Below, piece after piece: positions 1-7,495 of a stretch of DNA of 41,246 nucleotides. Every line of letters begins with the position of its first letter. Positions within the stretch are counted from its first letter, which is position 1. The notes beneath the pieces were generated by a model. That model ran no database searches and was not told the origin of the DNA. It saw nothing but the letters and a program-made list of their open reading frames with translations. This DNA comes from an uncultured Pelagibacteraceae bacterium (lineage in GTDB: Bacteria > Pseudomonadota > Alphaproteobacteria > Pelagibacterales > Pelagibacteraceae), in contig CACDYK010000013.1 of NCBI GenBank assembly GCA_902556905.1, forward strand, positions 1 to 41,246. The letters run 5' to 3'. The position numbers and the translations under genes were made by a program.

Positions 1-1
1 A

Positions 2-1015
2 ATATTAATGGGTTCTGATGGAAATCCTATTGGAGGTAAATGGAGTTTTGATGAAGATAATAGAAATAAATTACCTAAAGATATTTCAATACCAAAATTT
101 CCAAAAATTAATGAAACTAGTCATACTAAAAAGCTAAAACCAATTATTGAAAAATTATTTAAAAATCATCCAGGAAGCACAAATAACTTTTGGCTTGCGA
201 CAGAATATGATGATGTAGTTAAACTTTTGAATTTTTTTATAAAAGAAAAATCGAATTTGTTTGGTGATTATGAAGATGCTGTAAATCAAAAAGATAATAT
301 TTTATTTCACAGTGCTTTAAGTCCTTATATTAATTTAGGCTTAATAACTCCTGAATTTATTATTCAAAAAATTTTAGAATTTCATAAGAAAAATAAAATA
401 AGAATGAACTCGCTTGAAGGATATATCCGTCAGGTAATTGGATGGAGAGAGTTTATGCGAGGAATTTACCAAGGTTATTCTGAAGAAATGGAAACTAGAA
501 ATTTCTTTAAACAAAATAGAACAATGAAAAGTTCTTGGTATGAAGGAACTACAGGATTACCACCGCTAGATTATGCAATTCAAAATGCAGTTAGTCATGG
601 ATGGTCTCATCACATTGAAAGACTGATGATTTTATCTAACATAATGAATCTTTGTGAGATTAGGCCCACAATTGTTTACAAATGGTTCATGGAAATGTTT
701 GTTGATTCATCTGATTGGGTGATGGTTCCAAATGTTTATGGGATGGGCTTATTCAGCGATGGTGGAATTTTTGCAACCAAACCTTATATCTGTGGATCTG
801 CATATTTTATGAAAATGATGGATTTTAAAAAAGGGGATTGGTGTAACACAATGGATGGATTGTATTGGAGGTTCATTGATCGAAATAGAAAATTTTTTTT
901 AACAAATCCAAGATTATCAATGATGGTTCGTATCTTTGATAAAATGAAAGATGAAAGAAAAAAAATGATTTTATCTGAAGCAGATAAATTTATTAAACAA
1001 AATACAATTAAGTGA
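2..1015 (+). CDS. Cryptochrome/photolyase-like protein (PhrB/CryB family), 5' end outside window
   Basis: This is the C-terminal two thirds of a protein related to the bacterial (6-4) photolyases/cryptochromes (FeS-BCP, COG3046). These bind FAD and repair DNA or sense light. The reading frame is open to the window edge, and the family is about 500 residues, so the start lies upstream; the ATG at 8 is internal. Family landmarks visible are [11 protein letters not shown] near the start, [16 protein letters not shown], the [18 protein letters not shown] helix and the [19 protein letters not shown] block, which helps form the FAD pocket. Compared with the family pattern as I recall it, at least three of the four iron-sulfur cysteines appear to be missing: the stretch after [13 protein letters not shown] is shortened and reads [13 protein letters not shown]. 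The stop overlaps the next gene, a DUF2256 gene often found beside photolyases. The family assignment is firm; the repair versus sensing role is open. Confidence 0.9.
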   Translation: MLMGSDGNPIGGKWSFDEDNRNKLPKDISIPKFPKINETSHTKKLKPIIEKLFKNHPGSTNNFWLATEYDDVVKLLNFFIKEKSNLFGDYEDAVNQKDNILFHSALSPYINLGLITPEFIIQKILEFHKKNKIRMNSLEGYIRQVIGWREFMRGIYQGYSEEMETRNFFKQNRTMKSSWYEGTTGLPPLDYAIQNAVSHGWSHHIERLMILSNIMNLCEIRPTIVYKWFMEMFVDSSDWVMVPNVYGMGLFSDGGIFATKPYICGSAYFMKMMDFKKGDWCNTMDGLYWRFIDRNRKFFLTNPRLSMMVRIFDKMKDERKKMILSEADKFIKQNTIK

Positions 1016-1140
1016 AAAAAGAACATCTTCCCTCAAAAGTTTGTCCAGTTTGTAAAAGACCTTTTGTTTGGCGAAAAAAATGGAAGTTAAATTGGGATAG
1101 AGTAAAATATTGCTCTAAGAAGTGCTCTAAGCTAAGCTAG
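1012..1140 (+). CDS. DUF2256 small zinc-ribbon-like protein
   Basis: A 42-residue protein starting at GTG 1012, overlapping the stop of the photolyase-like gene by four bases, so the two are probably translationally coupled. It reads [20 protein letters not shown] near the N-terminus and ends with [10 protein letters not shown]. The CPVC pair and the later C-x3-C pair suggest a small zinc-binding fold. This matches DUF2256 (PF10013), whose function is unknown and whose genes commonly sit next to cryptochrome/photolyase genes. I recognise the family from the HLPSK-CPxC-RPFxWRKKW pattern. A role in assisting the neighbouring flavoprotein is inference from context only. Confidence 0.85.
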   Translation: MKKEHLPSKVCPVCKRPFVWRKKWKLNWDRVKYCSKKCSKLS

Positions 1141-1145
1141 TTTTA

Positions 1146-1865
1146 GTGAATATTATTGTTTTACAACATATAAAAATTGAAGATCCTGGCTACATTAAAG
1201 ACTTAATGTTAGTTGATGGGATAAATTTAACTACTGTTGAGCTTGATGAAGGTGAAAAAATTCCAAATGATTTAAGTAAATTTGATGGAATGTTTTGTAT
1301 GGGAGGTCCAATGGACACCTATATGGAGCAAGAATATCCATGGTTAATTGAGGAAAAAAAAAGAATTAAAGAATTTGTAGTAGATTTAAAGAAACCATAT
1401 TTAGGATTTTGTTTAGGCTGTCAATTGCTAGGTGAAGTTGTGGGTGGAAAAGTTGTAAAGTCAAGTCCTGCAGAGATTGGTATAATGGATATTAATTTTT
1501 TAAAAGAAAAAAATGAGGATAAATTATTTTCTAAATTTCCAAATCAGATTAAAAGTTTACAATGGCATTCTTATGAGGTTCAGGGTATTGAAAACAATAA
1601 AGATATAACTCTATTAGCGTCGTCTCCTGTAACGAAATATCAAATTTTTAAATATCAAAACCATGCGTATGGAATTCAATTTCATATAGAAATTAAAGAC
1701 TCAACGGTTAACGAATGGGGATGTGTTCCAGAATATAAAAAAGCACTTGAAGATCAGTTGGGAGATGGTGCTCTAAAAAAATTTGATGATGCCGCAAAAG
1801 ACAATATGTTTGATATGAATAATTATTCTAAAACTCTTTATGAGAATTTTAAAACTATATTATGA
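1146..1865 (+). CDS. Type 1 (class I) glutamine amidotransferase-like protein
   Basis: A 239-residue stand-alone class I amidotransferase domain, similar in layout to the GMP synthase GATase domain (GuaA-like, COG0518). The nucleophile elbow GFCLGCQLL places the catalytic cysteine at residue 89. The HAYGIQFHIEI stretch supplies His180 and Glu182, completing the Cys-His-Glu triad. The oxyanion-type loop MGGPMDTY is at about 52-59. It starts at GTG 1146, six bases after the DUF2256 stop, and no synthetase domain follows. Stand-alone members hydrolyse glutamine or gamma-glutamyl compounds, or act as peptidases, so the substrate cannot be assigned. The C-terminal tail beyond residue 190 is charged and has no recognised motif. 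It is the last gene of this plus-strand group and ends five bases before a convergent gene. Confidence 0.85.
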   Translation: MNIIVLQHIKIEDPGYIKDLMLVDGINLTTVELDEGEKIPNDLSKFDGMFCMGGPMDTYMEQEYPWLIEEKKRIKEFVVDLKKPYLGFCLGCQLLGEVVGGKVVKSSPAEIGIMDINFLKEKNEDKLFSKFPNQIKSLQWHSYEVQGIENNKDITLLASSPVTKYQIFKYQNHAYGIQFHIEIKDSTVNEWGCVPEYKKALEDQLGDGALKKFDDAAKDNMFDMNNYSKTLYENFKTIL

Positions 1866-1870
1866 TATGA

Positions 1871-2851
1871 TTAATCGCCAAAGTGTTCCATATCAGATTT
1901 GCCTTTTTTTAATTGATCAATTGCTGATTTTAAAATTTTAGAGGCGTTTTCTAATTGTTTAATCGAGTCTAAGTCTAAGTCTTGAAAATTTTTATCTAAA
2001 ATTTTTTCTTCCAAAAGTTTTCTTACATGAGTTGCAGTGTGGTTAGTGAACTCTTTCGAGAGAATTTCAATAGGATCAACATGACATAATTGACCAAATT
2101 TGGTGTAGTCCTCAATACTTGGATCACTGGCCATATAACCGTTGACCAGTGTAATTCTTTCACCAGGAGATGTTAGTCCTGTGGCTCGATGAACTACATG
2201 TTTTCCTTGTTGAAATACTGCAAATCCAGGTCCAGGAATTTCTGGAGAGATAATTTTATCAGATGGAATTTGTTTATGATTTTCTTTTATTTCAGCCATT
2301 TCGTCTTTAGTTCCATAAAAATATTGAAATTGACCTCCTTTAATTTTTTTTGGATCTGTAACAAACATCACATAATCGAACATTAAAGTATCTACATGCC
2401 ATTTATCTACATTCTTTTCTAATTCTAAAGGATTATAATTTAAGTGACCTAGTTGATGAGGAATTGTATGAGGAGAAAGATCTATTCCCGCTATATCTGA
2501 TAAGAAAATATTAACTTCATCAGAGAGACATAAATCTCTTAAAAATTTAGATCGATAAACTCCACCTCTAACATTTCTAGCTATTCTTTGACTAGAAGTT
2601 GTAAATTTTTCTAATTTTCTAGTTACATCTAATAATATTTCACTACCTTCATCGCTTAAGATTCTAAAAACTGAAGTTGCTGCGAAATCGACAGGAGAGT
2701 CGTTAATAATTTCTTCTGAATAACCTAAATCTTTTAACGAATAAATTGTGTTTGGTTTTTCTAACCGAAGATGTTTTTTTGGATCAAAAGGTACTTTATC
2801 ATCTATTAGTTCAAAACCATCTGGAAAATTATTTAAATTTATTGGGTACAT
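1871..2851 (-). CDS. 2-oxoglutarate/Fe(II)-dependent oxygenase-like protein
   Basis: A 326-residue soluble protein with the jelly-roll iron-binding pattern of Fe(II)/2-oxoglutarate oxygenases. WHVDT gives His152-x-Asp154, GKHVVHRATG gives the distal histidine (His221, or His218), and GERITLVNGY supplies Arg232 as the likely 2-oxoglutarate carboxylate clamp. The spacing of about 65 residues between HxD and the distal His, and Arg about 11 residues later, is typical of the fold. GGQFQYFYGT just after the HxD motif fits the core strand. The C-terminal 60 residues look helical and charged. Members hydroxylate or demethylate many small molecules; no substrate can be read here. It is convergent with the amidotransferase gene and divergent from the small membrane protein gene, with 60 bases between. 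Confidence 0.75.
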   Translation of the reverse strand: MYPINLNNFPDGFELIDDKVPFDPKKHLRLEKPNTIYSLKDLGYSEEIINDSPVDFAATSVFRILSDEGSEILLDVTRKLEKFTTSSQRIARNVRGGVYRSKFLRDLCLSDEVNIFLSDIAGIDLSPHTIPHQLGHLNYNPLELEKNVDKWHVDTLMFDYVMFVTDPKKIKGGQFQYFYGTKDEMAEIKENHKQIPSDKIISPEIPGPGFAVFQQGKHVVHRATGLTSPGERITLVNGYMASDPSIEDYTKFGQLCHVDPIEILSKEFTNHTATHVRKLLEEKILDKNFQDLDLDSIKQLENASKILKSAIDQLKKGKSDMEHFGD

Positions 2852-2911
2852 AAATTTATCTCTGAAAATACTGAATTATGTTACTATTCAAAAAATGTTT
2901 AATCAAATAAA

Positions 2912-3133
2912 ATGAGAAATAAATTTTTTGAATGGGCAGGTGTTATTACTGCTATTTTATATTCGTTGTTTGTTGCATCAAATATCGGAATAGAATTTTT
3001 TGGTTTCTGTTTATTACTTTTATCAGCAATTTTAATTGGAATTTGGGCCTATAGAGGAGGTCATAAGGGAATACTTTTGTTACAGTTTTTTTATGCAACT
3101 GCAGGAATTATTGGAATGATACGTTGGTTTTAA
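2912..3133 (+). CDS. Small three-helix membrane protein, PnuC/SemiSWEET-like half
   Basis: A 73-residue protein that is almost entirely membrane-embedded, with hydrophobic segments at about 8-25, 28-46 and 53-71, separated by a YRGGHKG turn. The pattern of an aromatic start (FFEWAGVITAILYSLFVA) and an ending GIIGMIRWF resembles one three-helix half of PnuC-type nicotinamide riboside transporters or a SemiSWEET monomer, which dimerise to make a pore. This similarity is judged by eye and is not firm. It has its own short upstream gap of 60 bases, shared with the divergent oxygenase gene. Its stop overlaps the end of the convergent photolyase-like gene by four bases. The substrate is unknown. 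Confidence 0.6.
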   Translation: MRNKFFEWAGVITAILYSLFVASNIGIEFFGFCLLLLSAILIGIWAYRGGHKGILLLQFFYATAGIIGMIRWF

Positions 3134-4269
3134 TTAAAGGTTGTAATTATTTTTGGAATATAATTTTTAAAGTTAAAAAATCCTTTATTACAGTATTGCC
3201 AAGCCAGTTGATCAAGATTTCTATATAAAAAATCTATTTTTAAATTATTTGAATTCAAATAATCCAAATTTTCTCCAATAGTAGGATACAAACTATAATA
3301 ATTTTCAATATTCTTAATTTCACTTATATCAACAACCTCACAATCAATAGATTTATCTTTTAATCTTTGCTTTTGGTCTTCTATTAAAAGAGACTTAAAT
3401 TTCAATAATTTTTCACTAAGTTTTATTGATCTATTTTCATTTTCATTAGAAATTATATAAATTTTTTTAAATTTATTCTCTTTAAAGTCCGTGATTTCAA
3501 ATGAGAGATTATTTTCAAATATTAAAAGATTTTTCTCTTCAATGTTTTGTGGGTTGTTAAAATCTTGTTTAATTATGGTGTAAGTATTTTCTGAAATTTT
3601 TGGAGGAGCATTTTCATTTAATTTTATGTTTTGAAATCGATTGTTTGTAAATTTTTGAATATTCCATTCACTAGCTAGATAATGTTTACCTAGTGTTTGA
3701 ATTCCAGCCACCCATCTCCATCCAAGTGTGTTAGACGCTGGATCTCCATCGTATAGATGTTGCATGAAAAGCTCAGCACCTAATTGCCATGGTAGTTCTA
3801 ATGTAAATATCCAAATACTTGCGAACCACATTCTGGCATGGTTATGAAGATAGTTATTTTCTTTAAGTTCATTTACCCATTGATTAAAGCATTCTAGGTT
3901 TGTCTTTCCCTCAATAGCATCTATATAATTTTGGTTATCTTTAAATTCATTTCTAAGTTTATTTAATTCTATTAAGTAATCAGACCAAACATTTGGTCTT
4001 AGCTCTAGCCAACCCTTCCAATAAGTTCTCCACAAAACTTCTTGAATAAACTTTTCATTTTTTACAAATGAAAATTTTTTAAGCGATTTATCAATAACCT
4101 CTAATTCATTAATTATCCCATGAGTTATATATGGAGATAAACATGAAATATTTGATCTATTATGAGGACCAAAATCAAAATTTCTTGATTTAGAATATTC
4201 TAAAAGATTGTTTTCGACAAAATGATTTAAATTATCAACAGCTTTAGCCCTTGAAGCTTCAAATATCAT
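3130..4269 (-). CDS. FAD-domain photolyase-like protein with apparent C-terminal alpha/beta domain
   Basis: A 379-residue relative of the DNA photolyase/cryptochrome superfamily. Residues 1 to about 213 match the helical FAD-binding domain: RNISCLSPYITHG-like motif at 38-51, QEVLWRTYWKGW at 76-87, NNYLHNHARMWFAS at 138-151, LPWQLGAELFMQHLYDGDPA at 159-178, and the conserved LGWRWVAGIQT at 182-192. The usual N-terminal antenna-binding alpha/beta domain is absent. Instead residues about 246-379 alternate strands and helices (NLLIFENNL, KKIYIISN, a long helix, DCEVVDIS, IDFLYRN), much like that missing domain, as though moved to the C-terminus. FAD binding is likely; repair activity is uncertain. 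It is the last gene of the minus-strand run that starts at 8520, six bases after psiE. Confidence 0.75.
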   Translation of the reverse strand: MIFEASRAKAVDNLNHFVENNLLEYSKSRNFDFGPHNRSNISCLSPYITHGIINELEVIDKSLKKFSFVKNEKFIQEVLWRTYWKGWLELRPNVWSDYLIELNKLRNEFKDNQNYIDAIEGKTNLECFNQWVNELKENNYLHNHARMWFASIWIFTLELPWQLGAELFMQHLYDGDPASNTLGWRWVAGIQTLGKHYLASEWNIQKFTNNRFQNIKLNENAPPKISENTYTIIKQDFNNPQNIEEKNLLIFENNLSFEITDFKENKFKKIYIISNENENRSIKLSEKLLKFKSLLIEDQKQRLKDKSIDCEVVDISEIKNIENYYSLYPTIGENLDYLNSNNLKIDFLYRNLDQLAWQYCNKGFFNFKNYIPKIITTFN

Positions 4270-4275
4270 ATTAGA

Positions 4276-4656
4276 TTATTTTGATTTTTTTTTCTTTAGA
4301 CCCAATTTGTCACTATGCCTTAATCTTAAAATTACAATTGCAGCTGCAATAAGCACTATAGCAACAGCCTCATATACTAACGCAGTTGGATCCATCTCTT
4401 TACCTTGTAAGATTATAAATCGAGCAAGAGCAGTAATTGCTATTAAAAGAGGAAGAGTGATGCTAATTGATTGTTGGTCCCAAAATACTCTGACCATTGC
4501 AAGAACTTCCAAATACAGAAACATTAAAAGCAAATCAGCTAGTGTTACTGATTGATTTAGAAACATATTTTTAATTTCTATACCAACAGCAATTACTGTG
4601 CTTATTAAAATAATGCACATTAAAACTAGTTGTAAATTTTTTGCTATTTTTTCCAT
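4276..4656 (-). CDS. psiE: PsiE-family membrane protein
   Basis: A 126-residue inner-membrane protein of the phosphate-starvation-inducible PsiE family (PF06146). About four transmembrane helices are visible, and the family core LLMFLYLEVLAMVRVFW is followed by SITLPLLIAITALARFII. The C-terminus is a lysine-rich cytoplasmic tail. PsiE is induced by phosphate limitation in E. coli; its molecular role is unknown there and here. The start shares one base with the stop of the upstream membrane-protein gene, so the pair is probably translated together. I see no recognisable Pho box in the short flanks. Confidence 0.85.
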   Translation of the reverse strand: MEKIAKNLQLVLMCIILISTVIAVGIEIKNMFLNQSVTLADLLLMFLYLEVLAMVRVFWDQQSISITLPLLIAITALARFIILQGKEMDPTALVYEAVAIVLIAAAIVILRLRHSDKLGLKKKKSK

Positions 4657-5114
4657 TACTTATCTTTACTAAATGGCAGCCACTTTTCAAACACTGATTT
4701 AGATGGTCCATCATAAGGAATAGAGTACGAGCTAGGGTTAGGACTGGTTAAAACTTCAATTCCTTTTGAAAATACAAAAATAAAAACTACTACAAAAACT
4801 ATTACCATTATTTTAAATGGATCAAAGTTCTTGGTTACAAATACACTATTAGATTTTTCTTCAGCTTTATGAAAATGTTTAAAGGTCATGTACACAGCAA
4901 ATATTAAACCAATATGAGCTACATAAAGACCAGCCCAACCAAAGGCAAAGGTTGTGTAAGAAAAAATATATAAACTAAAAACTGTTGTCCAAATAAAACT
5001 TAAAACTAAAAGTATTTGCAGTCTTACAGTTTTAGGTAGGGCTCTTAGATCATTTTTGCTATCATCAAATAAAATATTTGCAGCATCTATCATCCAGTTT
5101 TTTAGTGATTCCAT
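4656..5114 (-). CDS. Unknown three-helix membrane protein upstream of psiE
   Basis: A 152-residue protein I do not recognise. It has a soluble N-terminus of about 30 residues with an acidic patch (DDSKND). Two closely spaced hydrophobic segments follow at about 33-54 and 57-79, then a charged loop containing FKHFHKAEEKS, and a third helix at about 102-121. A Pro/Ser-rich tail of about 30 residues ends in WLPFSKDK. It overlaps psiE by one base, which suggests the two act together. A 54-base AT-rich gap separates it from the DsbA-like gene upstream. No enzyme motif is visible. Confidence 0.7.
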   Translation of the reverse strand: MESLKNWMIDAANILFDDSKNDLRALPKTVRLQILLVLSFIWTTVFSLYIFSYTTFAFGWAGLYVAHIGLIFAVYMTFKHFHKAEEKSNSVFVTKNFDPFKIMVIVFVVVFIFVFSKGIEVLTSPNPSSYSIPYDGPSKSVFEKWLPFSKDK

Positions 5115-5168
5115 AGGATTAAAATATAATTATTATTGATTATAACAAAGGTTAAATTGTCCTAAATC

Positions 5169-5786
5169 CTAGTTTAAATTTGATTTAATAACATTTTCTA
5201 GTTGAATTGAGCTTTGTGCACCTGAAATAAAATCTTTACCTATCTCAAAAAAAGGAACTCCACTTATACCTTTTTTTTTGGAAACCAAGATTTTTGAATT
5301 TACGTTTTCAATATTTTTTTCATTAATAAAATCTTTAAATGCATTTTCAGAAATATTGTTTTGTTTAGCAATATCGATTAAAATGTTTATGTCTCCTATA
5401 TCAAGCCCATCGATAAAGTATGATTGATATATTTTTTCTTTTATTTCATTTTGTAAATTAAATTTTTCACTTAAATTAATAAGCAAATGAGAAAGAACTG
5501 TATTTGGGGTTTTTTTAATTTTCTCTAAGTTAAAATTCATCCCAGATTCTTTTGCTTTTAATCTCATATTTTCATACATAGGAGCAGCAAAATCTTTTCC
5601 TCCAAATTTTATTTCTAAATATTTTTCTCGAGAAATTCCTTCAGAGGGCATATTTGGATTTAATTGAAATGGTACATGATGAATATCAAATTTTATGTTA
5701 GAAAATTTTTTAAGTGCATTATTTAGGTTTGTATGACCTATAAAACACCATCCACAAATAGTGTCTGCAAAAACATTTATTTTCAT
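5169..5786 (-). CDS. DsbA-family oxidoreductase (FrnE-like)
   Basis: A 205-residue thioredoxin-fold protein of the DsbA/FrnE/2-hydroxychromene-2-carboxylate isomerase group. The active-site-like CGWC sits at residues 11-14 immediately after strand 1 (INVFADTI). There is no signal peptide, so it is probably cytoplasmic, as for FrnE. Further family marks are the VPFQLNPNMP segment after the second strand and the GISGVPFFEIG cis-proline loop near residue 175, which normally faces the CxxC. A helical insertion lies between. The likely activity is disulfide exchange or glutathione-dependent isomerisation; the substrate is unknown. It lies four bases downstream of argG in the same operon. Confidence 0.85.
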   Translation of the reverse strand: MKINVFADTICGWCFIGHTNLNNALKKFSNIKFDIHHVPFQLNPNMPSEGISREKYLEIKFGGKDFAAPMYENMRLKAKESGMNFNLEKIKKTPNTVLSHLLINLSEKFNLQNEIKEKIYQSYFIDGLDIGDINILIDIAKQNNISENAFKDFINEKNIENVNSKILVSKKKGISGVPFFEIGKDFISGAQSSIQLENVIKSNLN

Positions 5787-5790
5787 TTAT

Positions 5791-6978
5791 TTAAGAACGA
5801 AGGTTTTTTTTGTGATAATTTATAAATCTCTCAACATTTGATTTATTAAATGTTTTGTTTTCTTCAAATGAAACTTTTTTCATTGAATAAGCAGAGCTTT
5901 TTGTTTGTCTAGACTCTATAATTACGTTTCCTTTATAAAGTTTAAGCTTAACTGATCCATTAACTTTGTTCTTTTTAAGATCTACTATCTTTTGTAGTTT
6001 AAATCTTTCTTTTGAATACCAATATCCGTTATAAATAAGTTCTGCGTATCTTGGCATTATTTGATCTTTCTTATGCATTGTATCTTTGTCTAAAGTGACA
6101 GATTCAATCGCTCTATGTGCATGAATTAATAAAGTGCCACCTGGAGTTTCGTATACCCCTCTAGATTTTATTCCAATAAATCTATTCTCAACTAAATCAA
6201 CTCTGCCAATTCCATTTTTTCCTCCAAGCTGATTAAGTTTTTCCAATAATTTTGCTGGAGAAAGTTTCTTTCCATTAATTCCAAATGGGTCCCCATTTTT
6301 AAAATTAATAGTTACAAAGCTTGGTTTATTAGGTGCTTTTTCTGGTGATACTGATCTTTGAAATATAAATTCAGGTGCAGAGTTTTTAGGGTTTTCTAAA
6401 ACTTTTCCCTCTGTTGATGTATGAAATAAATTATCATCTACTGAAAAAGGAGGTGCTCCTTTTTTATCTTTAGGAATAGCTATATAGTGTTTCTTTGCAT
6501 AATTAATTAGATCAGTTCTAGATTTTAATTTCCAAATTCTCCAGGGAGCAATTATCTTTATATTAGGCCCAAAGTAATGGTAGCCTAATTCAAATCTAAC
6601 TTGGTCGTTTCCTTTACCAGTTGCCCCATGTGAAACTGCATAGGCCTTAAATTTTTTAGCAACTCTAATTTGATCTTTTGCAATAAGTGGTCTTGCTATT
6701 GATGTACCCAATAAATAAACACCTTCATAGATTGCGTGACCTCGGATCATTGGATACACATAATCTTTAACAAATATATTTTTTAAATCTTTGATTATAA
6801 TATTTTTAACACCAAATTTTTTTGCATTGGTGATTATCTTTTTTCTATCAATTTCTTGTCCAACATCAGCGGTGTAACAAATTACTTCAGCATCATAGTT
6901 TTCCTGTAGCCACTTTAAGATTATAGAGGTATCAAGACCTCCAGAGTAGGCTAGAACAATTTTTTTCTTTGATTTCAT
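5791..6978 (-). CDS. argG: Argininosuccinate synthase
   Basis: ArgG joins citrulline and aspartate using ATP to give argininosuccinate, the penultimate step of arginine synthesis, in the cytoplasm. The 395-residue protein has the N-type ATP pyrophosphatase P-loop AYSGGLDTS at residues 10-18. It also has the VCYTADVGQ-like segment (VICYTADVGQ), SHGATGKGNDQVRFE, the APWR block and the family C-terminus. A longer frame reaches 7029, but its extra 17 residues do not fit the family and would overlap the upstream gene. The ATG at 6978 begins the usual MKSKKKIVLAYSGG, so I chose it. It lies four bases after the IalB-like gene and four before the DsbA-like gene. Length and motifs are normal. Confidence 0.97.
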   Translation of the reverse strand: MKSKKKIVLAYSGGLDTSIILKWLQENYDAEVICYTADVGQEIDRKKIITNAKKFGVKNIIIKDLKNIFVKDYVYPMIRGHAIYEGVYLLGTSIARPLIAKDQIRVAKKFKAYAVSHGATGKGNDQVRFELGYHYFGPNIKIIAPWRIWKLKSRTDLINYAKKHYIAIPKDKKGAPPFSVDDNLFHTSTEGKVLENPKNSAPEFIFQRSVSPEKAPNKPSFVTINFKNGDPFGINGKKLSPAKLLEKLNQLGGKNGIGRVDLVENRFIGIKSRGVYETPGGTLLIHAHRAIESVTLDKDTMHKKDQIMPRYAELIYNGYWYSKERFKLQKIVDLKKNKVNGSVKLKLYKGNVIIESRQTKSSAYSMKKVSFEENKTFNKSNVERFINYHKKNLRS

Positions 6979-6982
6979 TAAA

Positions 6983-7495
6983 TTAGCTACAGGCTTTTTT
7001 TGAAGAGTTATAAGCCTTTGTAAATCCAAGTAATGAATAGTGGTCGATTGTTTGAGATCCTTTTTGATTATATCCAGTTATCATTATTCGTGAACCTTTT
7101 TTCATTCTCTTGATCATTCTAAATTCAATTTTAGTATCTGCAATCCATGCAAAGCCTTGCTCTTTAATATCAAATTTAAATTTATTTTTTCCTGATTGTG
7201 CTGTTACGGTATTACTATTAAATTCATAGCCTGCAGTTACACTTACCTCATCTATAATTTTATCATTTGGTCTAAAAGAAATAAATAATTTAGCATCTCT
7301 TTTGTTATTTGATTTTGGACTTTGTAAGATAGGTGAAGATTGTGCAAAGCAAACTTTTCCAGTATCTTCCATTATAACCATTGACTCCCAATCTTTATAC
7401 TTACCAATTTTTTTTACTTCATTAGCAGTTGATTGACTGTAAAGGCCAATAAAAATTATTGGTAAAATTAGTAAAATTTTTCTAATTATGGGCAT
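6983..7495 (-). CDS. IalB-like periplasmic protein
   Basis: A 170-residue exported protein resembling invasion-associated locus B (IalB, PF06776), a family widespread in Alphaproteobacteria and not restricted to pathogens. A signal peptide covers about residues 1-24 (positive start, hydrophobic core, cleavage near STA-NE). The mature part has the GKYKDWESMVIMEDTGKVCF opening, AQSS, and a late cysteine, so a disulfide between Cys49 and the C-terminal Cys169 is possible. The core is beta-rich. The function is unknown; IalB proteins are periplasmic and have been linked to envelope or host interaction. The start lies inside the last ten bases of the aldo-keto reductase gene, so translational coupling is likely. 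Confidence 0.8.
   Translation of the reverse strand: MPIIRKILLILPIIFIGLYSQSTANEVKKIGKYKDWESMVIMEDTGKVCFAQSSPILQSPKSNNKRDAKLFISFRPNDKIIDEVSVTAGYEFNSNTVTAQSGKNKFKFDIKEQGFAWIADTKIEFRMIKRMKKGSRIMITGYNQKGSQTIDHYSLLGFTKAYNSSKKACS

Noticed and set aside
2..1015. The short photolyase-like frame as a truncated pseudogene.
   Set aside because: The frame is open to the window edge and family sequence is recognisable from the first codons, so the gene is only cut by the window.
6979..7029. A longer N-terminus for ArgG.
   Set aside because: The extra 17 residues do not fit the family and would overlap the upstream gene; the ATG at 6978 gives the standard start.
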